From positions 531,178 to 595,177 of the forward strand of contig NZ_JACBAZ010000003.1 in assembly GCF_013391475.1 (NCBI RefSeq): a DNA stretch of 64,000 nt. Reading direction: 5' to 3'. Below the pieces are notes generated by a model, which saw nothing but the letters and a program-made list of their open reading frames with translations, made no database searches and had not been told where the DNA came from. Made by a program: the position numbers and the translations under genes. Position 1 is the stretch's first letter. The number at the start of each line of letters is the position of its first letter. Below, in pieces: positions 25,038-33,926 of the stretch. The DNA comes from Oceaniferula marina (GTDB lineage Bacteria; Verrucomicrobiota; Verrucomicrobiia; Verrucomicrobiales; Akkermansiaceae).

Positions 25038-28000
25038 ATGTCAGATCAACAGCAACAGCTAGAAAGTGGTGCCTACGAGGTCATCCGTGGGCGCATGGAA
25101 AAACATGGCCTGGACCTGCGTGAACGGATCGAAAAACTCAACACCGACCGGAAGCAGATCTTTGGTGCAATCGACCCCGCCCTCATCGCCACCGAGCGCA
25201 TCAGCACCGAGCACAACTGCGTGCCGCGCGATATGGTATCGATCGGGGCCAATCGATTCCTGTTCGGCTACAACATCCAGTTCGGGCTGAAAAAAACCAC
25301 CCACCCGTCCGACGTTTTCGACATCTACGAATACGACCCGGAATCCCATGCTTTCTCCAAGCTCGATGAAGTCGCCATCTTTGGTTCCGAGTTCGCCGAA
25401 GACTTCCAGTACCTCTACAAGTACTACAAACAAACGACCTTTGTAAAATTCATGCTCATCGGCCCGCACCTCTACATGGGCATGCGGATCGGCAAAGCGA
25501 TCGACGACATCAAAACCTTCAAGTGGCTCATCAATGGTGATGGCTCACTCGAATACCTCGGCAACCGCTTCGACCACGAGTATCTTTTCCCACCCCAGCA
25601 GGAATTCGAATGGATCCGCGCCCACCGCGATATGCAACGCGGCGGCGAACACCCACACATTTCGATCGACGACCGGATCTTTGTCGAAACCGTCGGTGGC
25701 GACCTCACCATCAAGGTCGAGGATAATACCTCAGACGGCAAAGGCATCTACGAAGAAGAAGTCTCCGACCTCGACCAAACACTCGACGATGCCGAGATCT
25801 TCTACGCCAGCGTCGGTCCCCTGATCCTACTTAAAATCCTCCCCTACCGCGAGGAAGACTACCGCTACCTCGTCTATAACGAAAAAACCCAGGATGTCCA
25901 CCGACTCGATGCCATTGGCCACTCCTGCGTCCTGCTCCCCGACGAGCACGGACTGATCTTTGCCAACGGCTACCTTCAACTCAGCGGCGAAATCAAAACC
26001 TTCGACCACGGTATCCTCGACATGCGTTTTGAAAAACGCATTGTCAGCGCCAACGGCGAAGACACCCTCTTTGTGTTCTACAACCGAGCCAGCGGAGATT
26101 ACGTTCTACTCTCCTACAACTTGATCGAGCGCTCGGTGGAAAACCCGATCATCTGCAGCGGTTACTCACTCTTCCCCGACGGCAAACTACTCTACTTCCG
26201 CTCCGAGGGACAGCGCTCCGGCAATGGCGAGGCCAAGCCCCCCGAACCTCAAAAACATCATGTCATCCAGGCATGGCAAACCCCCTACCTCAACGACGAG
26301 TTCTCGGCCCGAATCACCGCCGAAAACGATTCCTTTCTCTTCAAAATTGGCAACCCGGACATCGTCCGCTGTATGGCCGAGTGCCGCGAGGTTCTCAATT
26401 TGTTAGGAAAAGAGGATTCCTATGCCGGACTCTACCTCGATCTGGTCAAAAAGACCGGCGACATCAACGACGCCTATTTCTGGGTCAGTAAAAACGAAGC
26501 CTACAAGCTCTCCGATCCACTACGGGAAATCAATGCCGCCGCCAACTCCGCCATCGATGAGTTCGACAAGGTGGTCCGACTCCGCCAATCGACCGGCGAA
26601 CAGACCACGGCCACCCAGGAATCCGTTCGCACCCTGATCCGTCAGGTCGAACACTCCCCGCCCGATGACATCCAGGGATACGTGCACCAGCTCACCAGCC
26701 TACGCACCCTGCGTGGAGATATCATCGGCCTGCGCGACCTCCGCTACGTCGACCTCGATCTTGTTGCATCCTTAGAACAAGACGTTGTCACCGCCACTGA
26801 GACGGTTTCACAAAAAACCGTCAATTTCCTGCTCACGCCGGAAGCTCTCGATTCCTACCGGTCCGCTGTCGATGAACAAAAAGCATCGATTGCAAAATTG
26901 AAAAAGGTCACCGAGGCCGACGACACCGCTGAGTCACTCGACAACGCCGGCGCCGAACTCGAAATGCTGATCGATGTGGTCAGCAATCTAAAAATTGAAG
27001 ATGCCACCCAGACAACCGCGATCATCGAGAGCATCTCCAGTATTTACTCGACCCTCAATGCCGTTCGCGCCGAACTGAAAAACAAACGTCAATCGCTGGC
27101 GAAGTCGGAGGGCACGGCCCAGTTTGGTGCCCAGATGAAACTGCTCGGTCAGGCAGTAGTCAATTACCTCGACCTCTGCGATCACCCGGACAAGTGCGAA
27201 GAGTATCTGACCAAAGTCATGGTGCAGATCGAGGAACTCGAAGGAAAATTTGCCGAGTTCGATGAGTATGCCGACGAACTCGCCGCCAAACGCGAGGAGG
27301 TCTACGACGCCTTTGAAACCCGCAAGACCACCTTGCTGGAAAAACGTAACAAGCGGGCTGCCAATCTGGTCAAATCCGCCGAGCGGGTGCTCTCCGGGAT
27401 CAAACATCGCGCCGAAGGCTTCAAGGAGATCAATGAGATCAACGGCTACTTCGCCGGCGACCTGATGATATCCAAAGTCCGCGACATCATCGAGCAACTT
27501 GAAGAACTCGGCGATACCGTCAAAGCCGCCGACATCCAGACCCAGCTGAAAACGCTGAAAGAAGATGCCGTCCGACAGCTCAAGGACCGCAAGGAGCTCT
27601 ACGTCGATGGCAAAAACATCATCCAATTCGGCAAACACAAATTCAACGTCAACACCCAGGAGCTGCAACTCTCAATCGTCCCCCGCGACAAGGATATGTG
27701 TTTCCACCTCGCTGGCACCGATTTCTTTGAGCCTATCACCGAACCCGCCTTCCTCGAAACCAGCGCTGTCTGGGAGCAAGAGGTTATCTCGGAAAACAAA
27801 CAGGTCTACCGCGCCGAATACCTCGCTTACCAGTTTCTTCGTGACGGTGACCTTCGGTCAGCCAGTCAATCGCTTGAAACGGAGCACTTGAAACTTGAAA
27901 CTCTGAGCCGCTTCGCCGCCGAGCGTTACACTGAGGCCTACACCAAAGGCGTTCACGACCAGGACGCTTTCAAAATCCTCGAAGCCCTGCTCCCCATTCA

Positions 28001-30164
28001 TAAAACGATTGGCCTCCTAAGATTCTCACCAGCCGTCCGAGCCGCGGCCATGCTCTTCTGGCACACTTGGGAGTCACCTGAAAAATCAATTCTGGAATCC
28101 CAGCTTCATTCCATCAGCGAGATGCGGAAAAGCGGCTTCGCCTCCAACACCGACTCTTCGAGCTACCTGCCCCAGCTCACCGAAGCCCTCTCGGAGAGTA
28201 AACTCAATACTCTCAACTCCAACCTCCAACTTCAAATCGCGAAGTATCTGTTCGCCCAACTTTCCTCTGGCTCCCCCTTTGTGGTTTCCCCCGAGGCGAA
28301 CAACATCATCCAGAAGTTCAACCAAACGCTGACCGCCAAACGTGCCAAGGACGCCTTCGAGACATCCACTGCCAATCTCACTGGCCAGGCCAAATACCAG
28401 ACGATCCTCGACTGGATCATCTCCTCCCGCGAGCTCAGCCAGCCCGGAGAGCCAGAACCTCATTCAACACTCAGCATTCTACATTCCCAATTCCGCGAAG
28501 CGGCGGCCCATCTCCTGATGGGGCAACCAGCGAAGCGGGATGTCCACCACGTCGAGGTCGCCACTGAAATCAACGGCCTCCTGGGCTCCCACACGGTCAT
28601 TGATGAAGGCAATTATCAGCTCCACTACAATGCCTTTATGGATAAACTCGATGCCTTCGAGTCCACGGATGTCCCCACCTTCCAGGCCTATCAAAGAACC
28701 AAACAAGAACTCACCGAGTCCAAACGCGACGATATGCGCCTGCACGAGTTTCAGGCCCGCGTCATGTCCGCCTTCGTGCGCAATAAGTTGTTGAATGATG
28801 TCTATCTGCCCATGATCGGCGACAACCTCGCCAAACAGATGGGCACCGCCGGTGTGGATACCCGCACCGACCGCATGGGGCTGTTGCTGCTCATCTCCCC
28901 TCCGGGGTACGGAAAGACCACGCTGATGGAATACGTTGCCAACCGACTTGGTCTGACGTTCATGAAGATCAATGGTCCGGCCATCGGCCACGCCGTTACC
29001 TCACTCGACCCGAACGAGGCACCCAACGCCTCAGCCCGTGAAGAGGTCGAAAAACTCAACCTCGCACTCGAGATGGGCGACAACGTCATGCTCTACCTCG
29101 ATGACATCCAGCACTGCAACCCGGAGTTCCTGCAAAAATTCATCTCCCTCTGTGACGCCCAACGGAAAATCGAAGGGGTCTACAATGGTCAGGCAAAAAC
29201 CTACGACCTGCGCGGTAAGACCGTATCGGTCGTCATGGCCGGTAACCCGTACACCGAGTCCGGCGGTAAGTTTCAGATCCCGGACATGCTCGCCAACCGC
29301 GCCGATACCTACAACCTCGGTGACATCATTGGCGGCCATGCCGAGTCGTTTAAAGCCTCCTACATCGAAAACTCGCTGACCTCCAACAGCGTGCTCAGCA
29401 AGCTGGCCTCACGTTCGCAAAAGGACGTCTACGCCGTGATGCAGGTCGCCAGCTCCGGCAGCCAGGAAGGAGTCGACTTCGAAGGCAACTACACCGCCTC
29501 AGAAATCGATGAGTTTGTTAAAACCACCCAGCACCTCTACACGGTGCGCGATACCATTCTCAGTGTAAACCTGCAGTATATCCGCTCAGCGGCTCAGGAA
29601 GATGCCTACCGCACCGAACCCGCCTTCAAACTCCAAGGTTCTTACCGGAACATGAACCGGATCGCCGAAAAGGTGCTGCCACTGATGACCCACGAGGAAG
29701 TCCGCGAGCTGATCATCGACCACTACGAAAACGAATCCCAGACACTCACCACCGGAGCCGAGGCCAACTTGTTGAAGTTTAAGGAAATGGAAGGCATTCT
29801 CACCAAGGAGGAAGCCAAGCGCTGGGAGCAGATTAAGAAGGACTTCAACAAAAACAAAGTGCTCGGTGCCGCTGGCGAAAACGATCCGCTGGGCCGCGTC
29901 GTCGCCCAGATGACGATGTTCAACGATGGGCTCGATGCCATCCAAGAGGGGATCGCCAAGGCCGGCAGTCACTACGCCCAACCTCAGACGCTCGCAGAGG
30001 ACACCATCAGCCAGCTCGAAAAGATCATCGCCGGCCTGCGTGCCGTGCCCGTAGAGGTCGATATCAACCTGATCGCCGAAGAAGAAGACGGCGTGGAAGG
30101 CCTCGAAAAAACCTCCAGAAAACCACCAATCAACGTCAAACCGGAAATCCGCCAGAAAGACTAA
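25038..30164 (+). CDS. giant AAA+ ATPase with coiled coils ('DNA repair ATPase' type)
   Basis: A 1708-residue protein. Residues ~1-500 are a beta-rich domain with repeats of the FLFGYNIQFGLKK / IFVETVGGDLTIKV type, possibly propeller-like. Residues ~500-900 form long coiled coils. Then comes a mixed linker and a MoxR-like AAA+ domain: Walker A SPPGYGKTT with Lys1293, Walker B LYLDDIQ with Asp1355-Asp1356, sensor VMAGNP, and MLANRADTYNLGD as a likely arginine-finger segment. A C-terminal helical region follows. This protein type is annotated as DNA repair ATPase in databases, without firm evidence. It follows the OB-fold and flotillin genes, suggesting a membrane-linked chaperone or defence machine. 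ATG 25038 is directly preceded by repeat sequence. Confidence 0.85.
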   Translation: MSDQQQQLESGAYEVIRGRMEKHGLDLRERIEKLNTDRKQIFGAIDPALIATERISTEHNCVPRDMVSIGANRFLFGYNIQFGLKKTTHPSDVFDIYEYDPESHAFSKLDEVAIFGSEFAEDFQYLYKYYKQTTFVKFMLIGPHLYMGMRIGKAIDDIKTFKWLINGDGSLEYLGNRFDHEYLFPPQQEFEWIRAHRDMQRGGEHPHISIDDRIFVETVGGDLTIKVEDNTSDGKGIYEEEVSDLDQTLDDAEIFYASVGPLILLKILPYREEDYRYLVYNEKTQDVHRLDAIGHSCVLLPDEHGLIFANGYLQLSGEIKTFDHGILDMRFEKRIVSANGEDTLFVFYNRASGDYVLLSYNLIERSVENPIICSGYSLFPDGKLLYFRSEGQRSGNGEAKPPEPQKHHVIQAWQTPYLNDEFSARITAENDSFLFKIGNPDIVRCMAECREVLNLLGKEDSYAGLYLDLVKKTGDINDAYFWVSKNEAYKLSDPLREINAAANSAIDEFDKVVRLRQSTGEQTTATQESVRTLIRQVEHSPPDDIQGYVHQLTSLRTLRGDIIGLRDLRYVDLDLVASLEQDVVTATETVSQKTVNFLLTPEALDSYRSAVDEQKASIAKLKKVTEADDTAESLDNAGAELEMLIDVVSNLKIEDATQTTAIIESISSIYSTLNAVRAELKNKRQSLAKSEGTAQFGAQMKLLGQAVVNYLDLCDHPDKCEEYLTKVMVQIEELEGKFAEFDEYADELAAKREEVYDAFETRKTTLLEKRNKRAANLVKSAERVLSGIKHRAEGFKEINEINGYFAGDLMISKVRDIIEQLEELGDTVKAADIQTQLKTLKEDAVRQLKDRKELYVDGKNIIQFGKHKFNVNTQELQLSIVPRDKDMCFHLAGTDFFEPITEPAFLETSAVWEQEVISENKQVYRAEYLAYQFLRDGDLRSASQSLETEHLKLETLSRFAAERYTEAYTKGVHDQDAFKILEALLPIHKTIGLLRFSPAVRAAAMLFWHTWESPEKSILESQLHSISEMRKSGFASNTDSSSYLPQLTEALSESKLNTLNSNLQLQIAKYLFAQLSSGSPFVVSPEANNIIQKFNQTLTAKRAKDAFETSTANLTGQAKYQTILDWIISSRELSQPGEPEPHSTLSILHSQFREAAAHLLMGQPAKRDVHHVEVATEINGLLGSHTVIDEGNYQLHYNAFMDKLDAFESTDVPTFQAYQRTKQELTESKRDDMRLHEFQARVMSAFVRNKLLNDVYLPMIGDNLAKQMGTAGVDTRTDRMGLLLLISPPGYGKTTLMEYVANRLGLTFMKINGPAIGHAVTSLDPNEAPNASAREEVEKLNLALEMGDNVMLYLDDIQHCNPEFLQKFISLCDAQRKIEGVYNGQAKTYDLRGKTVSVVMAGNPYTESGGKFQIPDMLANRADTYNLGDIIGGHAESFKASYIENSLTSNSVLSKLASRSQKDVYAVMQVASSGSQEGVDFEGNYTASEIDEFVKTTQHLYTVRDTILSVNLQYIRSAAQEDAYRTEPAFKLQGSYRNMNRIAEKVLPLMTHEEVRELIIDHYENESQTLTTGAEANLLKFKEMEGILTKEEAKRWEQIKKDFNKNKVLGAAGENDPLGRVVAQMTMFNDGLDAIQEGIAKAGSHYAQPQTLAEDTISQLEKIIAGLRAVPVEVDINLIAEEEDGVEGLEKTSRKPPINVKPEIRQKD

Positions 30165-30179
30165 ACCATAAACGATCCA

Positions 30180-30273
30180 CCACGGAACACACTGAAGACA
30201 CGGAAAATTAAGGGAGGCTCTTTAACCTCTATCCAATTCACCAAACCTTCCGTGTATTCAGTGTATTCCGTGG
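30180..30273. repeat. palindromic repeat without cargo
   Basis: 30180-30206 (ccacggaacacactgaagac...) and 30247-30273 are inverted copies separated by 40 bases, the same palindrome that bounds the GxxExxY gene. A further 'attcgtgcagattcgtacga' type repeat follows at about 30297-30325. The pair could fold as a long hairpin after the ATPase stop. Confidence 0.75.
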
Positions 30274-30335
30274 TCAACCATCACAACCCACGCCGCTATT
30301 CGTGCAGATTCGTACGATTCGTGGTTCCCAATCTT

Positions 30336-31970
30336 ATGAAACGACTACTCATCATCAGCCTCCTCCTCCCCTTCCTCCTCACCTCTTGTTTTCAAGAAGA
30401 GAAAACCTTCATCATCAATCCGGATGGCACCGGAAAAGTGGAATTCAAAGCGACCTTCCCACTGGATTCCGTGATCAGTCTGGGAAATGAGAAAGAGCTC
30501 ACTCCCGAGAAAAAAGCCAAAAACGCAGTCACTAAAATTATCGAGGAATCCGAAGGCGTCGCTGCGTGGGCAAACGTCTCCTACAAGATCAACGATGAAG
30601 GAAAAATCGAATTTCAGGGCACCGCTTACTTCAAGGACCTCAACAAAGTTGAGCTGAAGATGGGCAGCATTGACTCTAACACTTTAAAACCCACCCTGGT
30701 TAAGAAAAATGGATTGGTCACGATAGAATGCGCACTCGAAAGCAAGAATGGAGACAAGGCCAAACCTAAAAAGGATCAGCCGAAGTGGGATGAAATGACC
30801 GAAAAACAGCAGAAACTTGCCATCGCAAAAACCCGCCAGCAACTGCAGCAAATGAAAGGAATGCTCAGCGGAATGGCAGGAGACATGAGCACCAAAGTCA
30901 CCATCCAACTGCCAATCCCCGGCCAAAAAGCCAGCGGATTTAAAAAGCTCTCGGACTCATCCTTCAGTATCACCCAGACAGGACAAATGATGCTCGATGG
31001 AATCGACAAGGTGTTGGCTGATGAGAAAATCATGCAAACCATCTCAGGCGATATCAACATGACAGATGAGCCACCGGCAGAAGTGATGCATCAGATGTTC
31101 GGCTTTTCCATCAATCCCACAGTGAGTTTCCCCGCCACTGCCAAGCCGGCATTCGACTACAAAAAAGAGCTCAAGGCAGCGCAGAAAGCGGCTCCCGCGA
31201 TGATGAAAAAATTGGGGCTCTCCGTCACCCCTCCGGCACCCATGGTCGGAGAAGCCAAGTTTAAGTCCTTGAAGGTCGCAGGTATCCGCATCGTTACCCC
31301 CGCCCCCGATCAAAAGGTTCGTGCCTTTAACTGGTCAGAAGGAACCTCCATTGCCTTGATTGGTGAACTCCCGGGCGCGGTCATCAGTGCCGACGAAGGA
31401 ACCATCGAAACCTTCACCCTGAATAACGGCCAGGACCTGCTTTCAACGAAAAAATGGGACCAAAAACCACGGTCCATCGATCTCAGCGAAGACGGCACCC
31501 TGCTCGGGTTCGAAGTGCAAACGGACCAACTACCCGAAGATGGCGCCACATCAATCAAAATGCTCAAGGGTGAGATCATCTGCATGGCCGCAAGTTCAAG
31601 TCAAACCGTCGACTTGGAATTTGCTAAAGTAGCCGAAGGCGAAGAAAGCGAACACTACGGCGCAAAAATCACCAAATTCAAGGAAAGCAAATACAACGAA
31701 GGTCAAAAAGAGCTCTCAATCCAATTTGAGCTCAAAAGAAATCTCATCAAAAAGGTCTCCTTCTTTGATAAAGACGGCACCGAACTCAAAGTCAAAGAAC
31801 ACGGCTATTCCTGGTCGGGAAAAAGGGGCACGCTCTCTTTCCTTTGCGACGATACCCTTCCCGAGGATTGCGTGATTGCACTCGACCTCTACACCGACCT
31901 GAAACAACACGCGTTCCCATTCAAGATTGAGAACAGCCCCCTGATCCCCGTCAGCCCCAAAAGTAAGTAA
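30336..31970 (+). CDS. large lipoprotein of unknown function
   Basis: A 544-residue protein from ATG 30336. The signal peptide ends in a lipobox (LLTSC, Cys near residue 17), so it is a lipoprotein. The first strands (KTFIINPDGTGKVEFKATFPLD) resemble beta-rich DUF-type lipoproteins in which a 'DGTG' turn opens a repeated fold. The C-terminal half has two or three similar beta modules (LSIQFELKRNLIKKVSFFDKDGTELKV). There is no enzymatic motif. It follows the repeat after the giant ATPase. The longer upstream frame beginning at 30252 is made of repeat sequence and was rejected as the start. Confidence 0.75.
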   Translation: MKRLLIISLLLPFLLTSCFQEEKTFIINPDGTGKVEFKATFPLDSVISLGNEKELTPEKKAKNAVTKIIEESEGVAAWANVSYKINDEGKIEFQGTAYFKDLNKVELKMGSIDSNTLKPTLVKKNGLVTIECALESKNGDKAKPKKDQPKWDEMTEKQQKLAIAKTRQQLQQMKGMLSGMAGDMSTKVTIQLPIPGQKASGFKKLSDSSFSITQTGQMMLDGIDKVLADEKIMQTISGDINMTDEPPAEVMHQMFGFSINPTVSFPATAKPAFDYKKELKAAQKAAPAMMKKLGLSVTPPAPMVGEAKFKSLKVAGIRIVTPAPDQKVRAFNWSEGTSIALIGELPGAVISADEGTIETFTLNNGQDLLSTKKWDQKPRSIDLSEDGTLLGFEVQTDQLPEDGATSIKMLKGEIICMAASSSQTVDLEFAKVAEGEESEHYGAKITKFKESKYNEGQKELSIQFELKRNLIKKVSFFDKDGTELKVKEHGYSWSGKRGTLSFLCDDTLPEDCVIALDLYTDLKQHAFPFKIENSPLIPVSPKSK

Positions 31971-32078
31971 ACCTTCCACATAGGTAAAAGAAACCACCAA
32001 TCTTACGAATGGAACGAATCTTTTCAGGAACGGCAATCGACCCATTCTAACAACATCAAAACTTTATCACATAACCAT

Positions 32079-33731
32079 ATGACCGAAATTTCATGCCCTC
32101 ACTGTGGAAAAGCGTTCAAGATAGATGAGACTGGATATGCTGACATTCTCAAACAAGTCCGTGATAAAGAATTCGACGCACAGCTTCACAAAAGGTTGGA
32201 GCTGGCTGAAAAGGATAAACTCAACGCTGTGGCACTCGCAAAGGAGAAGCTCAGCCGCGAACTACAAGGTGAGACTCAAAAAAAGGAAGCAACCATCAAT
32301 GAGTTACATGCTCAGTTAGAAGCAAGGAAAACCGAGCAAAAGCTGGCGGTCAATCATGCAGTTACCACAGTCGAAAAAGAGCGGGATGACCTACTTAACC
32401 AACTAGAGCAAGCAAAGCAGGAAACTAAAAATGCCACACAACAGGCTGAGAAAGAAAAGGCAAATGCTATCGAGCTAACGGAGCAAAAAGTAAGTAACTC
32501 TTTGCAGACTGAGATTCAGGAACAAAAGGCCATCATCCAAAATCTGAAAGCTCGGCTGGATGCTGGAATAACAGCTCAACAATTGGCCGTTACAGAAGCC
32601 GTCAATTCTTTAGAAAAAGAGAAAAGCGATCTCGCGAATCAATTAAATCAATTGAAAGTTGATGGCGAGAATGCCTCGAAATTGGCTGAAATTGAAAAGC
32701 AAAAGGCATTGCAGGAGTCAACCGCTCTCAAGGAAAAGGAAATCCAGGAGTTGAAAGGTCAACTCGAAGCCAAGGAGGTTCGCCAGAAGCTGGCCATAAG
32801 CGAAGCTATGAGCGTGGTTGAAAAAGAACGTGACACGCTCAAACACAACTTAGACCAAGCTGCTCTCGAAAAGCAGGTCGCCGAGAAGGCTCTAACGGAT
32901 AAGTATGAAATTCGTTTGAAAGACCGCGATGAGGAGATTGAACGCCTGAAAGACTTTAAGGCGAAGCTCTCCACCAAGATGGTGGGAGAAACCCTTGAGC
33001 AACATTGTGAAACGGAGTTCAATCGTATCCGTGCAACGGCCTTTCCACGGGCGTATTTTGAGAAGGACAACGACGCCAGCACGGGCAGTAAGGGAGACTT
33101 CATCTTCAAGGACATTGACGAAGCTGGAACCGAAATCGTTTCCATCATGTTCGAGATGAAGAACGAAAGTGACACCACTGCGACCAAGAAGAAAAATGAG
33201 GACTTCTTCAAAGAGCTCGACAAAGACCGGAATGAAAAAAGCTGTGAATACGCCATACTGGTCTCGCTGCTCGAGCCCGAAAACGAACTCTATAACACAG
33301 GTATCGTTGATGTCTCCCACCGCTATAAGAAGATGTATGTCATCAGGCCGCAATTCTTCATCCCGATGATTACTTTGCTCAGAAATGCAGCGATGAATTC
33401 TTTGAGCTACAAAAATGAACTCGCGCTGGTAAAAGCCCAGAATATCGACGTGACGAACTTCGAGTCTGATTTAGAAGATTTTAAGGCCAAATTTGGAAGA
33501 AACTACGAGCTCGCCTCAAGACAATTCCAAACTGCCGTTTCTGAAATCGATAAATCCATCAATCACTTACAGAAAACGAGAGATGCTCTTCTGAAATCGG
33601 AGAACAACCTCCGCCTCGCAAACGACAAGGCCCAGGACGTAACGGTGAAAAAGCTGGTGCGCAAGAACCCCACAATGAAGGAAAAATTTGCGCACGCCAA
33701 AACACAAAAGCAAAGCGAAGTCGCTGAGTAG
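32079..33731 (+). CDS. DUF2130 coiled-coil protein, possible nuclease fold
   Basis: A 550-residue protein. The N-terminus has a CPHCGKAF knuckle (a single Cys pair). Residues ~20-300 are coiled coil with three or four long similar repeats (AQLEARKTEQKLAVNHAV, ARLDAGITAQQLAVTEAV, QLEAKEVRQKLAISEAM). The DUF2130 core follows with KGDFIFKDIDEAGTEIVSIMFEMKNE, whose D...E-x-K spacing fits PD-(D/E)XK nucleases. Its codons look more A-rich than those of neighbouring genes, which could mean recent acquisition. Function is unknown. Some DUF2130 genes occur near mobile or defence loci, so association with the flotillin/ATPase region is possible but unproven. Confidence 0.82.
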   Translation: MTEISCPHCGKAFKIDETGYADILKQVRDKEFDAQLHKRLELAEKDKLNAVALAKEKLSRELQGETQKKEATINELHAQLEARKTEQKLAVNHAVTTVEKERDDLLNQLEQAKQETKNATQQAEKEKANAIELTEQKVSNSLQTEIQEQKAIIQNLKARLDAGITAQQLAVTEAVNSLEKEKSDLANQLNQLKVDGENASKLAEIEKQKALQESTALKEKEIQELKGQLEAKEVRQKLAISEAMSVVEKERDTLKHNLDQAALEKQVAEKALTDKYEIRLKDRDEEIERLKDFKAKLSTKMVGETLEQHCETEFNRIRATAFPRAYFEKDNDASTGSKGDFIFKDIDEAGTEIVSIMFEMKNESDTTATKKKNEDFFKELDKDRNEKSCEYAILVSLLEPENELYNTGIVDVSHRYKKMYVIRPQFFIPMITLLRNAAMNSLSYKNELALVKAQNIDVTNFESDLEDFKAKFGRNYELASRQFQTAVSEIDKSINHLQKTRDALLKSENNLRLANDKAQDVTVKKLVRKNPTMKEKFAHAKTQKQSEVAE

Positions 33732-33823
33732 AACCGTTACACAAAGGCGCAGAACCGCCACGAGAGCAGCCGATTCATCGGTTGGGAGCTTTGCGTGAGA
33801 TCTTCCTTTCTCCCGACAAACCA

Positions 33824-33872
33824 AAAAGCCCGCGATGACTACCAAACAATCGGGTAGAAGTCTTGGGCTTTT
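33824..33872. terminator. possible bidirectional terminator
   Basis: AAAAGCCC at 33824-33831 pairs with GGGCTTTT at 33865-33872. An inner arm (GACTACC against GGTAGAAGTC) can extend the structure. The A-run and T-run on opposite sides would allow termination in both directions between DUF2130 and the channel gene. Confidence 0.5.
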
Positions 33873-33926
33873 ATCGAGAAACGCGATTGGCTTTTGCAGA
33901 CCAGCCGTCTAGTATGCTCGTCAATC

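Noticed and set aside
30252..30335. N-terminal extension of the large lipoprotein
   Set aside because: These codons lie in repeat sequence and would hide a clear lipoprotein signal that starts at 30336.
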